Assembly: GCF_002564105.1 (NCBI RefSeq)
Contig: NZ_PDBX01000001.1
Span: 3,844,001 to 3,908,000, forward strand
Length of the DNA: 64,000 bases
DNA from: Collimonas sp. PA-H2
GTDB taxonomy: Bacteria > Pseudomonadota > Gammaproteobacteria > Burkholderiales > Burkholderiaceae_D
Direction of reading: 5' to 3'
Shown: positions 42,044 through 51,751 of the stretch, in pieces
Layout of the letters: the number at the start of each line of letters is the position of its first letter
How positions within the stretch are numbered: position 1 is the first letter of the stretch
Program-made: the position numbers and the translations under genes
The notes under the pieces: generated by a model
Told to the model about the DNA's origin: nothing
What the model saw: only the letters and a program-made list of their open reading frames with translations
Databases searched by the model: none

Positions 42044-43555
42044 ATGTTTATCGGCATAGATCTGGGCACCTCCGGCGTCAAGGCGATCCTGCTGGATCGC
42101 CGCGACCAGGTGCTGGCTAGCGCCAGCCAGCCGCTGTCGCTGTTGCCGCAGGCGCCGCACAACGTACTGTGGCGCGAACAGGATCCTGCCGCCTGGTGGC
42201 AGGCCTGCGAACAGGCGCTGCTGGACTTGCTGCAAACAACAAAGGAGATGGGGATTGCCATCAGCGCCATCGAAGCCATCGGCCTCACCGGCCAGATGCA
42301 CGGCGCCACCGTGCTGGACGACAGGGGCGAGGTATTGTGGCCGGCGATCTTGTGGAACGACGGCCGTTCGTTTGCCGAATGCGCCGAGCTGGAACGGCGC
42401 GTACCCACCTCGCGGGAAATTACCGGCAACCTGATGATGCCAGGTTTCACTGCGCCCAAGCTGCTGTGGCTGGCGCGCCATGAGCCTGAAGTATTCGGGC
42501 AGGTGGCCAAGGTACTGCTGCCCAAAGACTGGCTGCGCTACCAGCTTACCGGCGACTACGCCAGCGATATGTCGGACGCCGCTGGCACCATGTGGCTGGA
42601 TGTCGCCAGGCGTGACTGGAGCGATGAACTGCTGCAGGCCACGGGCCTGAGCCGCGCGCACATGCCGCTGCTGCACGAAGGTACGCATATCACCGGCACG
42701 CTGAAGGCCGGGCTGGCGCAGCGCTGGGGGCTGAAGCAGATACCCGTGGTGGCCGGCGCCGGCGACAACGCCGCCGGCGCGATCGGCGTTGGCATCGTCC
42801 GTCCCGGGCAAGCCATGCTGTCGCTCGGGACTTCAGGCGTGTACTTCGCCGCCAGCGATGGCTTTCATGCAAATCCGGAGCGCGCCGTGCACAGTTTCTG
42901 CCATGCCTTGCCGGCGACCTGGCATCTGATGTCGGTGATGCTGTCGGCGGCAAGCTGTCTCGACTTCACCGCGCAGCTGTGCGGCTATGCGGATGTCGCC
43001 GCGCTGCTGGCCGATGCCGGGCGGTACGGCGCTGCATTGGACGGTATCGCGGCTGACGCACCGCTGTTCCTGCCTTACCTCAACGGCGAGCGCACGCCGC
43101 ATAACAATCCCGATGCGCAAGGTGTGTTTTTCGGTATGCGCGCCGGCACCACCCGCGCCGAGCTGGCGCTGGCGACCCTGGAAGGCGTCGGCTTCGGCCT
43201 GTGCGACGGCATGGACGCTGTCGACAGCTGCGGCATCGCCGCCGACGAAATCACCCTCATCGGCGGCGGTTCGCGCAGCGCCTTCTGGGCGCAGATGCTG
43301 GCCGATATCAGCGGCCGCCGGCTGGTGCGGCGGCAGGGCGGCGACGTCGGTCCGGCGCTGGGCGCGGCGCGGCTGGCTCGTATCGGCGTCGCCGGCAGCA
43401 GCGGCGACCAGGCATCCCTGAGCGAAATCTGTCCGGTGCCGCCGCTGATTGCCACCTATCAGCCTGATCCCAAGCGGCGCGTGCAGTATGCGCAGCGCCG
43501 CAAGAAATTCGCGTTGTTGTACCAGCAGTTAGTACCCGTGTTTTCAGCAGCATGA
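42044..43555 (+). CDS. xylB: Xylulokinase (FGGY family)
   Basis: A 503-residue sugar kinase producing xylulose-5-phosphate. The ATG at 42044 lies four bases after the xylA stop. FGGY landmarks: IDLGTSGVKAILLDRRDQ at the N-terminus, IGLTGQMHGATVLDDRGE, LPKDWLRYQLTGDYASDMSD, VVAGAGDNAAGAIG, SLGTSGVYFAA and LIGGGSRSAFWAQMLADI. Translation is probably coupled to xylA. Confidence 0.96.
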   Translation: MFIGIDLGTSGVKAILLDRRDQVLASASQPLSLLPQAPHNVLWREQDPAAWWQACEQALLDLLQTTKEMGIAISAIEAIGLTGQMHGATVLDDRGEVLWPAILWNDGRSFAECAELERRVPTSREITGNLMMPGFTAPKLLWLARHEPEVFGQVAKVLLPKDWLRYQLTGDYASDMSDAAGTMWLDVARRDWSDELLQATGLSRAHMPLLHEGTHITGTLKAGLAQRWGLKQIPVVAGAGDNAAGAIGVGIVRPGQAMLSLGTSGVYFAASDGFHANPERAVHSFCHALPATWHLMSVMLSAASCLDFTAQLCGYADVAALLADAGRYGAALDGIAADAPLFLPYLNGERTPHNNPDAQGVFFGMRAGTTRAELALATLEGVGFGLCDGMDAVDSCGIAADEITLIGGGSRSAFWAQMLADISGRRLVRRQGGDVGPALGAARLARIGVAGSSGDQASLSEICPVPPLIATYQPDPKRRVQYAQRRKKFALLYQQLVPVFSAA

Positions 43556-43557
43556 AC

Positions 43558-43577
43558 GATCAAGAGCGATCAAGAGC
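43558..43577 (+). repeat. Tandem 10-base duplication
   Basis: GATCAAGAGC occurs twice in a row just after the xylB stop, upstream of xylF. Probably a minor replication slip; no function is suggested. Confidence 0.6.
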
Positions 43578-43620
43578 AGTCAAACGAAGTTAATTAAAAC
43601 GCATGATAGGAGACCAAGCA

Positions 43621-44637
43621 ATGAACCAGATCCTGAAAAAGAGCCTGTTGGCGATGATGTCGGTAGCCGTATTCGCGCTCACCAGTTCGGCCGCCATGGC
43701 CGATGCCAAGAATCCCAAGATCGGCTTTTCCATCGATGACCTGCGGGTGGAGCGCTGGGCGCGCGACCGCGATTTCTTCATCGCCGCCGCCGACAAGCTG
43801 GGCGCCAAGGTCTTCGTGCAGTCGGCCGACGCCAGCGAGCAGCGGCAGATTTCCCAGATCGAGAACCTGATCTCACGCGGCGTCGACGTCATCGTCATCG
43901 TGCCGTTCAACGCCACCGTGCTCAGCAATACCATCAAGGAAGCAAAGAAGGCCGGCATCAAGGTGGTGTCCTATGACCGCCTGATCCTGAATGCCGACAT
44001 CGACGCCTACATCTCCTTCGATAATGAAAAAGTCGGCGAGATGCAGGCCGAAGGCGTGCTCAAGGCTCAACCCAAGGGCAATTACTATCTGCTGGGCGGT
44101 TCGCCTACCGACAACAACGCCAAGATGCTGCGCGAAGGCCAGATGAAGGTGCTCAAGCCGTCTATCGACAAGGGCGATATCAAGATCGTCGGCCAGCAGT
44201 GGGTCAAGGACTGGAGCGCGACCGAAGCGCTGTCCATCGTCGAAAACGCGCTGACCGCCAACAATAACAAGATCGACGCCATCGTCGCCTCCAACGACGG
44301 CACCGCCGGCGGCGCGATCCAGGCGCTGGCATCGCAAAAGATGGCCGGTAAGGTGCCGGTCTCCGGGCAGGATGCCGACCTGGCGGCAGTCAAGCGGGTG
44401 ATCGCCGGCACACAGGCCATGACGGTGTACAAGCCGCTCAAGCTGATCGCAGCGGAAGCGGCCAAGCTGTCGGTGCAGCTGGCGCGCAATGAAAAACCGG
44501 CCTACAACGCTCAGTACGAAAACGGCGCCAAGAAGGTCGACACCATCCTGCTCAAGCCGACCACGCTCACCAGCGCCAACGTCAATATCCTGGTGAACGA
44601 CGGCTTCTACACCGAGGCGCAGATCAGCAGCAAATAG
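43621..44637 (+). CDS. xylF: D-xylose ABC transporter, periplasmic binding protein
   Basis: A 338-residue binding protein with a signal peptide ending near AAMADAK. KIGFSIDDLRVERWARDRDF, QISQIENLISRGVDVIVIV, DIDAYISFDNEKVGEMQAEG and NALTANNNKIDAIVASNDGT correspond closely to E. coli XylF. The ATG at 43621 follows ATAGGAGACC. It captures D-xylose for XylGH. A 239-base gap with a long palindrome follows, probably lowering read-through into xylG. Confidence 0.96.
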   Translation: MNQILKKSLLAMMSVAVFALTSSAAMADAKNPKIGFSIDDLRVERWARDRDFFIAAADKLGAKVFVQSADASEQRQISQIENLISRGVDVIVIVPFNATVLSNTIKEAKKAGIKVVSYDRLILNADIDAYISFDNEKVGEMQAEGVLKAQPKGNYYLLGGSPTDNNAKMLREGQMKVLKPSIDKGDIKIVGQQWVKDWSATEALSIVENALTANNNKIDAIVASNDGTAGGAIQALASQKMAGKVPVSGQDADLAAVKRVIAGTQAMTVYKPLKLIAAEAAKLSVQLARNEKPAYNAQYENGAKKVDTILLKPTTLTSANVNILVNDGFYTEAQISSK

Positions 44638-44653
44638 TGCGAAGTAATGCGAC

Positions 44654-44775
44654 GTAATTGTTTTAAAAATCTGCGAGCTTACCAACTACGTCGTCCCCGC
44701 GAACGCGGGGATCCATCTTGCGTTTAACATGGATTCCCGCGTTCGCGGAGATGACGGATTTTTAAAATTGATTAC
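44654..44775. repeat. Long palindromic intergenic repeat between xylF and xylG
   Basis: The inner arms (44692-44716 and 44729-44756) are near-perfect complements built on CCCCGCGAACGCGGGGATCC and ATGGATTCCCGCGTTCGCGG. Outer arms (44654-44671 GTAATTGTTTTAAAAATC and 44757-44775) also pair almost perfectly. The inner type is a dispersed repeat seen in many beta- and gammaproteobacteria. The whole could fold in the xylFG message, protecting xylF mRNA and lowering xylG expression. Confidence 0.8.
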
Positions 44776-44876
44776 GCTTGATTACTTACGCAGCCGCATT
44801 AACTGACAATGCGAATGACCTGCGGCCGGCCTCATATTGCGCGCCGTCCGTCCATGCAATTATTGCGAGAACGAAC

Positions 44877-46487
44877 ATGTCCGACTATCTGCTGGAAATG
44901 CAGGGCATCGTCAAGGATTTCGGCGGCGTCCGCGCACTCGACGGCATAGACATCAAGGTCAGGGCCGGCGAATGCCTTGGCCTGTGCGGCGAAAACGGCG
45001 CCGGCAAATCGACATTGATGAAAGTCCTGTCCGGCGTCTATCAGCGCGGCAGCTGGCAGGGGGAAATCCTGTGGCAGGGCCAGCCTTTGCAGTCGCAATC
45101 GATGCGCGATACGGAAGCGGCAGGCATCATCATCATCCACCAGGAGCTGATGCTGGTGCAGCAGCTGTCGGTGGCGGAAAACATTTTCATGGGCCATGAA
45201 ATCACGCTGCCGGGCGGCCGCATGAACTATCCCGCCATGTACCGGCGCGCCGCCGAGCTGATGCGCGAACTGAAAATGCCAGACATCAATGTGGCGCTGC
45301 CGGTCATGCAATACGGTGGCGGCCATCAGCAACTGGTGGAAATCGCCAAGGCGCTCAACAAGCAGGCCAAACTGCTGATCCTGGACGAACCGTCTTCATC
45401 GCTGACGGCGTCCGAGATTGCGGTGCTGCTGGATATCATCCGCGACCTCAAGGCCAAGGGCGTAGCCTGCGTCTACATCTCGCACAAGCTGGATGAAGTG
45501 GCCGCCGTGTGCGACACCGTGGCGGTAATCCGCGACGGCAAACACATCGCCACCACCCCCATGCACGAAATGGATGTCGACCAGATCATCACCCAGATGG
45601 TGGGGCGCGAAATCACCGCCATGTTTCCGGACCAGGAGCATGACATCGGTGAAGTAATGTTTGAAGCGCGCAACGTTACTTGTTACGACGCTGACAATCC
45701 CGCGCGCAAGCGGGTAGACGATATTTCCTTCACCCTGCGGCGCGGTGAAATCCTTGGCATCGCCGGGCTGGTCGGCGCCGGCCGCACCGAGCTGGTGTCG
45801 GCGCTGTTCGGCGCCTATCCCGGCCGTAGCGAAGGCGAGGTCTGGCTGGAGGGCGTCAAGGTCAAGGTAGATAGCGGCACGCCGCTGAAATCGATACGGA
45901 TGGGCCTGTGCATGGTGCCGGAAGACCGCAAGCAGCATGGCATCGTGCCGGACCTGAACGTCGGCCAGAACATCACGCTGACCGTGCTCCAGGATTTTTC
46001 CCGCCGCAGCCGCATCGACGCCGAAGCCGAGCTGAAAACCATCCAGGGTGAAATCACCCGCTTGCAGCTGAAGACGGCGAGTCCCTTCCTGCCCATCACC
46101 AGCCTCTCCGGCGGCAACCAGCAAAAAGCAGTGCTGGCGAAAATGCTGCTGGCGCGGCCCAAGGTACTGATCCTGGACGAGCCGACGCGCGGCGTCGACG
46201 TCGGCGCCAAGGCCGAGATCTACCGGCTGATGGCGGAGCTGGCGCGGCAGGGCGTGGCGATCATCATGGTGTCGTCCGAGCTGGCCGAAGTGCTGGGCGT
46301 CTCCGACCGCGTGCTGGTGATCGGCGAAGGCAAGCTGCGCGGTAATTTCATCAACCAGGATCTGAGCCAGGAAACCGTGCTGGCCGCCGCCATCGACCAG
46401 TCGTCGCAGTCTCTGATATCACAGCGGGTAGTACAGCCGATATCACAGCCGGCCGCAGCTGCCGGCAATTATCAGGAATCACTATGA
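44877..46487 (+). CDS. xylG: D-xylose ABC transporter, ATP-binding protein
   Basis: A 536-residue tandem ATPase starting [15 protein letters not shown]. The first half has Walker [10 protein letters not shown], the signature region near [15 protein letters not shown] and Walker [12 protein letters not shown]; the second half has a degenerate P-loop ([10 protein letters not shown]), [15 protein letters not shown] and [13 protein letters not shown]. This layout is typical of sugar importers of the RbsA/XylG class. Its stop overlaps the xylH start (ATGA). Confidence 0.96.
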   Translation: MSDYLLEMQGIVKDFGGVRALDGIDIKVRAGECLGLCGENGAGKSTLMKVLSGVYQRGSWQGEILWQGQPLQSQSMRDTEAAGIIIIHQELMLVQQLSVAENIFMGHEITLPGGRMNYPAMYRRAAELMRELKMPDINVALPVMQYGGGHQQLVEIAKALNKQAKLLILDEPSSSLTASEIAVLLDIIRDLKAKGVACVYISHKLDEVAAVCDTVAVIRDGKHIATTPMHEMDVDQIITQMVGREITAMFPDQEHDIGEVMFEARNVTCYDADNPARKRVDDISFTLRRGEILGIAGLVGAGRTELVSALFGAYPGRSEGEVWLEGVKVKVDSGTPLKSIRMGLCMVPEDRKQHGIVPDLNVGQNITLTVLQDFSRRSRIDAEAELKTIQGEITRLQLKTASPFLPITSLSGGNQQKAVLAKMLLARPKVLILDEPTRGVDVGAKAEIYRLMAELARQGVAIIMVSSELAEVLGVSDRVLVIGEGKLRGNFINQDLSQETVLAAAIDQSSQSLISQRVVQPISQPAAAAGNYQESL

Positions 46488-47623
46488 GCAGCATCAACCT
46501 CAAGCAATTGTTCCGGCAGTACAAGATCATGGCCTTGCTGATCGCCATCGCCCTGATCTGGGCCTTCTTCAGCTGGAAAACCGAAGGCGGCTTCGTCACG
46601 CCGCGCAACCTGTCCAATCTGCTGCGCCAGATGTCGATCACCGGCATCCTCGCCTGCGGCATGGTGCTGGTGATTATCGCCGGCGAGATCGATCTCTCGG
46701 TCGGTTCCATGCTCGGCTTGCTGGGCGGCGTCGCCGCCGTGCTGAACGTCACGCATCATCTGCCGCTGCCGCTCAACCTGCTGCTGGTGCTGCTGATGGG
46801 CCTGGCGCTGGGTTTGTTCAACGGCTATCTCACCGCCTATATGCGGATTCCTTCGTTCATTGTTGGCCTGGGCGGCATGCTGGCGTTCCGCGGGATACTG
46901 CTGGGTGTTACCGGCGGCCTCACCATCGCCCCGGTCTCCAGCGACCTGGTGTACCTGGGACAAGGCTATCTGCCGCCACAGTTCGGCATCGTGCTTGGAA
47001 TCGGCCTGTTTTTTCTGGCGCTGGTGCTGAGCTGGCGGCAGCGCCGCAACCGCCGGCTGCACGGCTTGCCGGTGCCGTCCTTATGGCGTGACTCCGTGCG
47101 TGTGTTGTTGATCGGCGCGGTGCTGCTGGCTTTCGTGCGTACCCTCAACACTTACGACGGCATTCCGGTGCCGGTATTGCTGCTGCTGGCCCTGCTCGGC
47201 CTGTTCAGCTACATCACCACGCAAACCGTGTTCGGCCGCCGCATCTATTCGGTCGGCAGCAATATGGAAGCTACCAGGCTGTCGGGCGTCAACGTGCAGG
47301 CAGTCAAGCTGTGGGTATTCGGCATCATGGGCGTGATGTGCGCGCTGGCCGGCTTGGTCAACACCGCGCGGCTGGCGGCCGGTTCGCCCTCCGCCGGCAA
47401 CATGGGCGAACTGGACGCCATCGCCGCCTGCTTCATCGGCGGCACCTCCATGCGCGGCGGCTACGGCACGGTGTATGGTGCGCTGATCGGCGCGCTGGTA
47501 ATGGCCAGCCTGGACAATGGCATGTCGATGCTGGATGTCGACACTTACTGGCAGATGATCGTCAAGGGCGGCATCCTGATGCTGGCGGTGTGGGTGGATG
47601 TCAGCACCCGTTCCAGCCGCTGA
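46484..47623 (+). CDS. xylH: D-xylose ABC transporter, permease
   Basis: A 379-residue permease with about ten membrane helices of the RbsC/XylH family: [59 protein letters not shown] and [20 protein letters not shown] are characteristic. It overlaps xylG by four bases and ends the xylose operon. Confidence 0.96.
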   Translation: MSSINLKQLFRQYKIMALLIAIALIWAFFSWKTEGGFVTPRNLSNLLRQMSITGILACGMVLVIIAGEIDLSVGSMLGLLGGVAAVLNVTHHLPLPLNLLLVLLMGLALGLFNGYLTAYMRIPSFIVGLGGMLAFRGILLGVTGGLTIAPVSSDLVYLGQGYLPPQFGIVLGIGLFFLALVLSWRQRRNRRLHGLPVPSLWRDSVRVLLIGAVLLAFVRTLNTYDGIPVPVLLLLALLGLFSYITTQTVFGRRIYSVGSNMEATRLSGVNVQAVKLWVFGIMGVMCALAGLVNTARLAAGSPSAGNMGELDAIAACFIGGTSMRGGYGTVYGALIGALVMASLDNGMSMLDVDTYWQMIVKGGILMLAVWVDVSTRSSR

Positions 47624-47852
47624 GTGGGAAATTAAGGCTCGATGGTTTCAAACTCGCAGCCATTGCAGCCTGGCGTCGCGGCGCCACAGTACAGTGATGC
47701 TGAAACCGCCGGGCCAGTTTGTGGACCCGAACCCGACGCGCTGGGCAAGATCGTGATAGCCTTGCATGTCGGCGCGCAAGGCACCCGTCAAGCACGCACT
47801 GACCGTATCCGCAAATGCCGTTTGCTTCAGCCCAAACCCGAAAGCCCGAGCG

Positions 47853-48494
47853 ATGAATACCCAGACTATCCTCACCTTCACCGCGATGGCAGCCCTGTCC
47901 ATCCTGAGCCCAGGACCGTCCATCCTGCTCAGCCTGCGCAACGGCGCCACTTACGGCCCGCGTTCGGTGATGTGGTCCGGCCTGGGCAATATCTCGGGCG
48001 TGTTCTGCCTGTCCACCGCAGCGATACTCGGCCTCGGCGTCTTGCTCAAGTCATCGGCCCTGGTGTTCGGTGTCGTCAAGCTGATCGGCGCCTGCTACCT
48101 GTTCTATATCGGTGTACGCCACCTGATCGGCCGCGGCACGGTGCTTGCAGTCGAGGCGGGAAGTGGGCAGGATGAAATCCCGCCGCAGCGCCGCAAGCTG
48201 TATCGCGAAGCCTTCTTGACCGCGGCAACCAATCCCAAGGCCGTGCTGTTTTTCACTGCGCTGTTCCCGCAGTTCATCAGCCCGAAGGCCGCCTTGCTGC
48301 CGCAGTTCCTGATCCTGATGGCGATCTTCATGACAATCTCCTACAGCACCCACCTGAGCTACGCCTTCATTGCCTCGCGCGCCCGCGGTGTGCTGCTCAA
48401 GCCCTTGTTCGCGAAATGGCTCAGCCGCTTCGTCGGCGCCGCTTTCATTACCTTTGGTTCGCTGTTGCTGACGTTGCGGCGGCAAGCGGTGTAA
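47853..48494 (+). CDS. LysE/RhtB-family amino acid exporter
   Basis: A 213-residue membrane protein. The start MNTQTILTFTAMAAL at 47853 gives the normal family length of about 210; the longer frame from 47766 adds a non-membrane leader. The motif SPGPSILLSLRNGATYGPRS in the first loop and ATNPKAVLFFTALFPQF in the middle are typical of LysE/RhtB exporters. The exported amino acid is unknown. Confidence 0.92.
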   Translation: MNTQTILTFTAMAALSILSPGPSILLSLRNGATYGPRSVMWSGLGNISGVFCLSTAAILGLGVLLKSSALVFGVVKLIGACYLFYIGVRHLIGRGTVLAVEAGSGQDEIPPQRRKLYREAFLTAATNPKAVLFFTALFPQFISPKAALLPQFLILMAIFMTISYSTHLSYAFIASRARGVLLKPLFAKWLSRFVGAAFITFGSLLLTLRRQAV

Positions 48495-48610
48495 ACACAG
48501 GTTTCAGGCGGGGAGGGCATATGGTTTGTTGCCAGAGCCGCCCCGCTTTTGGTCAAGTATCGAACTGATAGAATGGCGCTCGTCACTATTGGAGCCGATA
48601 TCTCATACCT

Positions 48611-49549
48611 ATGAATTCCCACTTCAAACACCTGTTGCTGTGTGCCGCCATCTCCCTGCTGCCGCTGGCGCATGCCAATGCCGACACCACCGTGTATTCC
48701 ATTGACAAGGTACGCGGCGCGATCAAGAACCGCGATGTCCGTGCCGCCTTCGACCGTGAAATGAGCGGCGCGCCCTTGCCGGACGGATTCGGTGTGCAAT
48801 TGCCACTGGGCTTTAGCAAGAGCCTGCTGGCGGCGCAGCTTGCGCCTGGGAGCGACCCGGCGCGCGTGGTGCTGGCCGGCGCCAAACCGTGGCCGCAGCG
48901 GCCGGGCTGGTATGTAGCGGTGGTATGCCTGGCGGCTTCACCCGCACATGCGGAGCAGGCCTTGCAAAATCCGGTATCTTCCTGCGACGGTTTCCGCGAC
49001 GGCCAGGACAATGAAATCCGGTTCGGCGTCTTCGAACGCAGTAGCGAGGGGACGCCGCGCCTGATTGCTAGAACCGAGGAAGCCGTCGCTGTGCCTACCG
49101 ACTGGGGCTCGACCAACATTGACGCGCCTCAAGCCATAGGCTCGGAGGATGGCAAGGGGCCGGCAACCGGCCTGCCGGACAACTGGCAACGCTTCGATCT
49201 CGCCCCCTACCTGCTGCGCGGCGGCGACTATGCCTTCGGCGTGCGGGCCGGATGGTTCGAAGGCTATGCCGGCGGCGGCGCCTCGTTCGAAGCTTTGTAT
49301 CTGTTCCACATCGACGGCACGTCGTTGCGCGTGGTGTTGGCCCAGCCTATGCTGTTCAACAAGATGATTGCCGGCGACTGGCACAAGGATGGCACCCGCA
49401 GCCACGACGTTTACTACGGCAGCAACGCGCTCAGTGTCCTGCCAGGCATGAGCCATGGCTTCCATGATCTCCAGTTGCGCGAACAGGGCGGCAAGTGGCG
49501 CCAGACCTTGCGCTGGTCGGAAAGCATGAAGGCTTACCAGGTACAGTGA
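48611..49549 (+). CDS. Exported protein of unknown function
   Basis: A 312-residue protein with a signal peptide ending near AHANADTT. The mature part has two Cys (in VVCLAASPAHAEQ and VSSCDGFRDGQDNEI) that may pair, and a region rich in aromatic residues (YAFGVRAGWFEGYAGGGASF, YLFHIDGTSLRVVLAQPML). No known domain is recognised. It follows the LysE-type gene on the same strand by about 115 bases, with no sign of a shared function. Confidence 0.8.
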   Translation: MNSHFKHLLLCAAISLLPLAHANADTTVYSIDKVRGAIKNRDVRAAFDREMSGAPLPDGFGVQLPLGFSKSLLAAQLAPGSDPARVVLAGAKPWPQRPGWYVAVVCLAASPAHAEQALQNPVSSCDGFRDGQDNEIRFGVFERSSEGTPRLIARTEEAVAVPTDWGSTNIDAPQAIGSEDGKGPATGLPDNWQRFDLAPYLLRGGDYAFGVRAGWFEGYAGGGASFEALYLFHIDGTSLRVVLAQPMLFNKMIAGDWHKDGTRSHDVYYGSNALSVLPGMSHGFHDLQLREQGGKWRQTLRWSESMKAYQVQ

Positions 49550-49705
49550 GTAGCCAGGAATTTCAGGCTCGGGCAATAAGCGTCAAAGACAAATCCCGGA
49601 AAATATGTCACTGTAAGGCGCAAGCGCGATTTCATGTCTGCGTGCGGCCGTGAATTGGCAACGTGTCGGCAGCAAGGCAAAATTTGAACCGAAGCAGGGG
49701 AGACT

Positions 49706-49918
49706 ATGAAGCTGACATATTGGGTGGCCGCAAACCTGGAAGGCGACAAGACCGACGCCATCATTGCCAGAACCAAGCACGACTGCGAACAAAAAATCCT
49801 CGCCTACGGCAGTCCGGCAGAATACGCCCAGCCGGTAAAAAAATCCTTCCTCTACGAAGACGTATTCGACCTGTTCGAGATGGCCACGGCCAAAGACGGC
49901 GGACGCGGCATGGGTTAG
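49706..49918 (+). CDS. Small conserved-looking protein of unknown function
   Basis: A 70-residue cytoplasmic protein, MKLTYWVAANLEGDKTDAII at the start and KKSFLYEDVFDLFEMATAK near the end. AGGGGAGA before the ATG is a good ribosome site. The opening MKLTYW resembles small uncharacterised proteins I recall from other bacteria and phages, but this is not certain. No domain can be named. Confidence 0.72.
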   Translation: MKLTYWVAANLEGDKTDAIIARTKHDCEQKILAYGSPAEYAQPVKKSFLYEDVFDLFEMATAKDGGRGMG

Positions 49919-50007
49919 CGCCTCTGTGCGCTCGCGACTGGCGCGGCCTTTCGCCGGGCGGGCTATAGCATTTTCGATAGCATCAATAAAATAATATAGG
50001 AGACACC

Positions 50008-51246
50008 ATGAGAAAAAATGCAATGCTCACATTGCTGGCGGCAGCTTCATGCTTTATCTGCTCGACCGGTTTCGCGCAAGCAGACGATGCGCTGATGACC
50101 GCTGCCAACAAGAAGAAGCCGGAATTCGTGCGCGATCTCGCCACCCTGGTGAATATCGATTCCGGCACCGATGACGCCAAGGGCCTGGGCCAGGTCGAGA
50201 CTTTCCTTGCACAGCGCCTCAAGGATCTCGGCGCCAAGGTCGAGATCGTCGCCGCACCGCCCTCGGCCGGCAAAATGGTGCTCGGCACGCTGCAAGGCAA
50301 GGGCACGAAAAACATCATGCTGATGATTCACTTTGACACCGTGTTCGGCGTGGGCGAGGCCGCCAAACGACCGTTCAGGGTCGAGGCCAACAAGGCCTTC
50401 GGTCCCGGCGTCGCCGACGCCAAGGGCGGCGCCCTGATCGTGCTGTATGCGGTCGACCTGGCGCGCGAGCGCGGCATCGATGGCTACAAGACCCTCACCG
50501 TGCTGTTCAACCCGGATGAAGAAAAGGGCTCCGCGGGTTCACGGGAAATGATACGCAAGCTGTCCGCCGACCAGGACTACGTGCTGATCTATGAACCGCC
50601 TGAAGCCGAGCGCGTGACTGTCTCCACCAACGGCATCGCCCACGTCAACCTGAGCGTCAAAGGCCTGGCCTCGCACGCCGGATCGGCGCCGGAAAAAGGC
50701 CGCAACGCCGCCATCGAAATCTCCAACCAGATCGTGCAATTGAAGGACCTGGGCGATCCTGCGAAAGGCACTACCGTCAGCTGGACCGTCATACAGGCCG
50801 GCGACAGGGCCAACATCATTCCAGACAAGGCCAGCGCCATCGCCGACATGCGCATGTCCGACCTGAGCGAAATCGCCCGCGTCCAGGCCGATGCCGACAA
50901 GATCGTGCAAAAGAAACTCATCCCCGGAACCGAGGTCAGCGTCAAGGTCGAATACGGCCGGCCGCCGTTCAGCAAGAACCCGGCCAGCGATCACCTGGCC
51001 GCCGTGGCCGACAAGATCTACAAGGAACTGGGCAAGTCCATCGTCCCGGTCGGCATGCGCTACGGCACCGACGCCGGTTTCGCCTACAACCCCAAGAGCG
51101 GCAAGCCGGTGGTGCTGGATGGCATGGGCATCGTCGGCGACCGTATCCACTCGTCCGATGAATGGGCTGACCTCGATAGCGTGGCGCCGCGGCTTTATCT
51201 CACTACGCGCTTGCTGGAAACTTTGGCGAAGCCGGATAGCGAATAG
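50008..51246 (+). CDS. Exported M20-family metallopeptidase (glutamate carboxypeptidase-like)
   Basis: A 412-residue peptidase with a signal peptide ending near GFAQADDA. The M20 active site is clear: MLMIHFDTVFG with the first zinc His and the catalytic Asp, GPGVADAKGGALIVLYA with the bridging Asp, and LFNPDEEKGSAGSREMI with the Glu pair; the lid domain (AHVNLSVKGLASHAGSAPEK) and the final His region (IHSSDEWADLDS) follow. It is closest in layout to carboxypeptidase G2, which removes C-terminal glutamate from folates and peptides. Substrate inferred. Confidence 0.93.
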   Translation: MRKNAMLTLLAAASCFICSTGFAQADDALMTAANKKKPEFVRDLATLVNIDSGTDDAKGLGQVETFLAQRLKDLGAKVEIVAAPPSAGKMVLGTLQGKGTKNIMLMIHFDTVFGVGEAAKRPFRVEANKAFGPGVADAKGGALIVLYAVDLARERGIDGYKTLTVLFNPDEEKGSAGSREMIRKLSADQDYVLIYEPPEAERVTVSTNGIAHVNLSVKGLASHAGSAPEKGRNAAIEISNQIVQLKDLGDPAKGTTVSWTVIQAGDRANIIPDKASAIADMRMSDLSEIARVQADADKIVQKKLIPGTEVSVKVEYGRPPFSKNPASDHLAAVADKIYKELGKSIVPVGMRYGTDAGFAYNPKSGKPVVLDGMGIVGDRIHSSDEWADLDSVAPRLYLTTRLLETLAKPDSE

Positions 51247-51751
51247 GCGACGATGAGAGGCTGGCTATATAAATATCAAAACCGTAACCCGGTTTTTCGT
51301 CGCGCTTAACACACGCAGCTAACTGGGGTCAGAGTGAATTTTCTGCGCGCTTTTTGCAGAAATTTCACTCTGACCCCACTTAGCGGGCCACGGAGTACAT
51401 GCCTCGTCTATATGAACGCCTCCCGTTTGCAAGGTTTTCGTATGTGCTGATGGACAAGATGGGTTGCAGTTCTATATCCGGCCTTATTGCAACCTGATAC
51501 GCTGCGGGCCGTCATGGATACATTGTGTGATCCTCCCCGCCGAGATCGCTTTCGAGCGCCGTCAAAAATGCAATCCGTCGCCTCACCAAGCAGTCCATCC
51601 ACGGAAAACAGCAGGCTGGAATAGCGCCGATTGACCGTCACTGATCTCCTATTTACCATGCCGCTTAGTCTGTTAGCGGTGCTGCAGGCACTACGGAAAC
51701 GACATGACCCGAAAAAATACCATTGACCACCAATCTGGAGCGACAGGGACT
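51247..51751. other. Intergenic region with a repeat hairpin
   Basis: About 500 bases between the M20 peptidase and the hydrolase genes. It holds the inverted repeat at 51325-51377 and no convincing gene; an 83-codon frame on the minus strand (51408-51659) has no ribosome site or family features. Confidence 0.5.
51325..51377. repeat. GGGGTCAGAGTGAA-type inverted repeat
   Basis: GGGGTCAGAGTGAATTTTCT and its near-perfect complement AGAAATTTCACTCTGACCCC form 22-base arms with one mismatch around a nine-base loop. Sequences beginning TGGGGTCAGAGT occur repeatedly in many proteobacterial genomes and are often linked to REP-associated transposases; no transposase lies here, so this would be a non-autonomous copy. 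Confidence 0.8.

Noticed and set aside
40888..42525. Minus-strand open frame of 545 codons across xylA and xylB
   Set aside because: It spans two clearly coding genes on the other strand and lacks any family feature.
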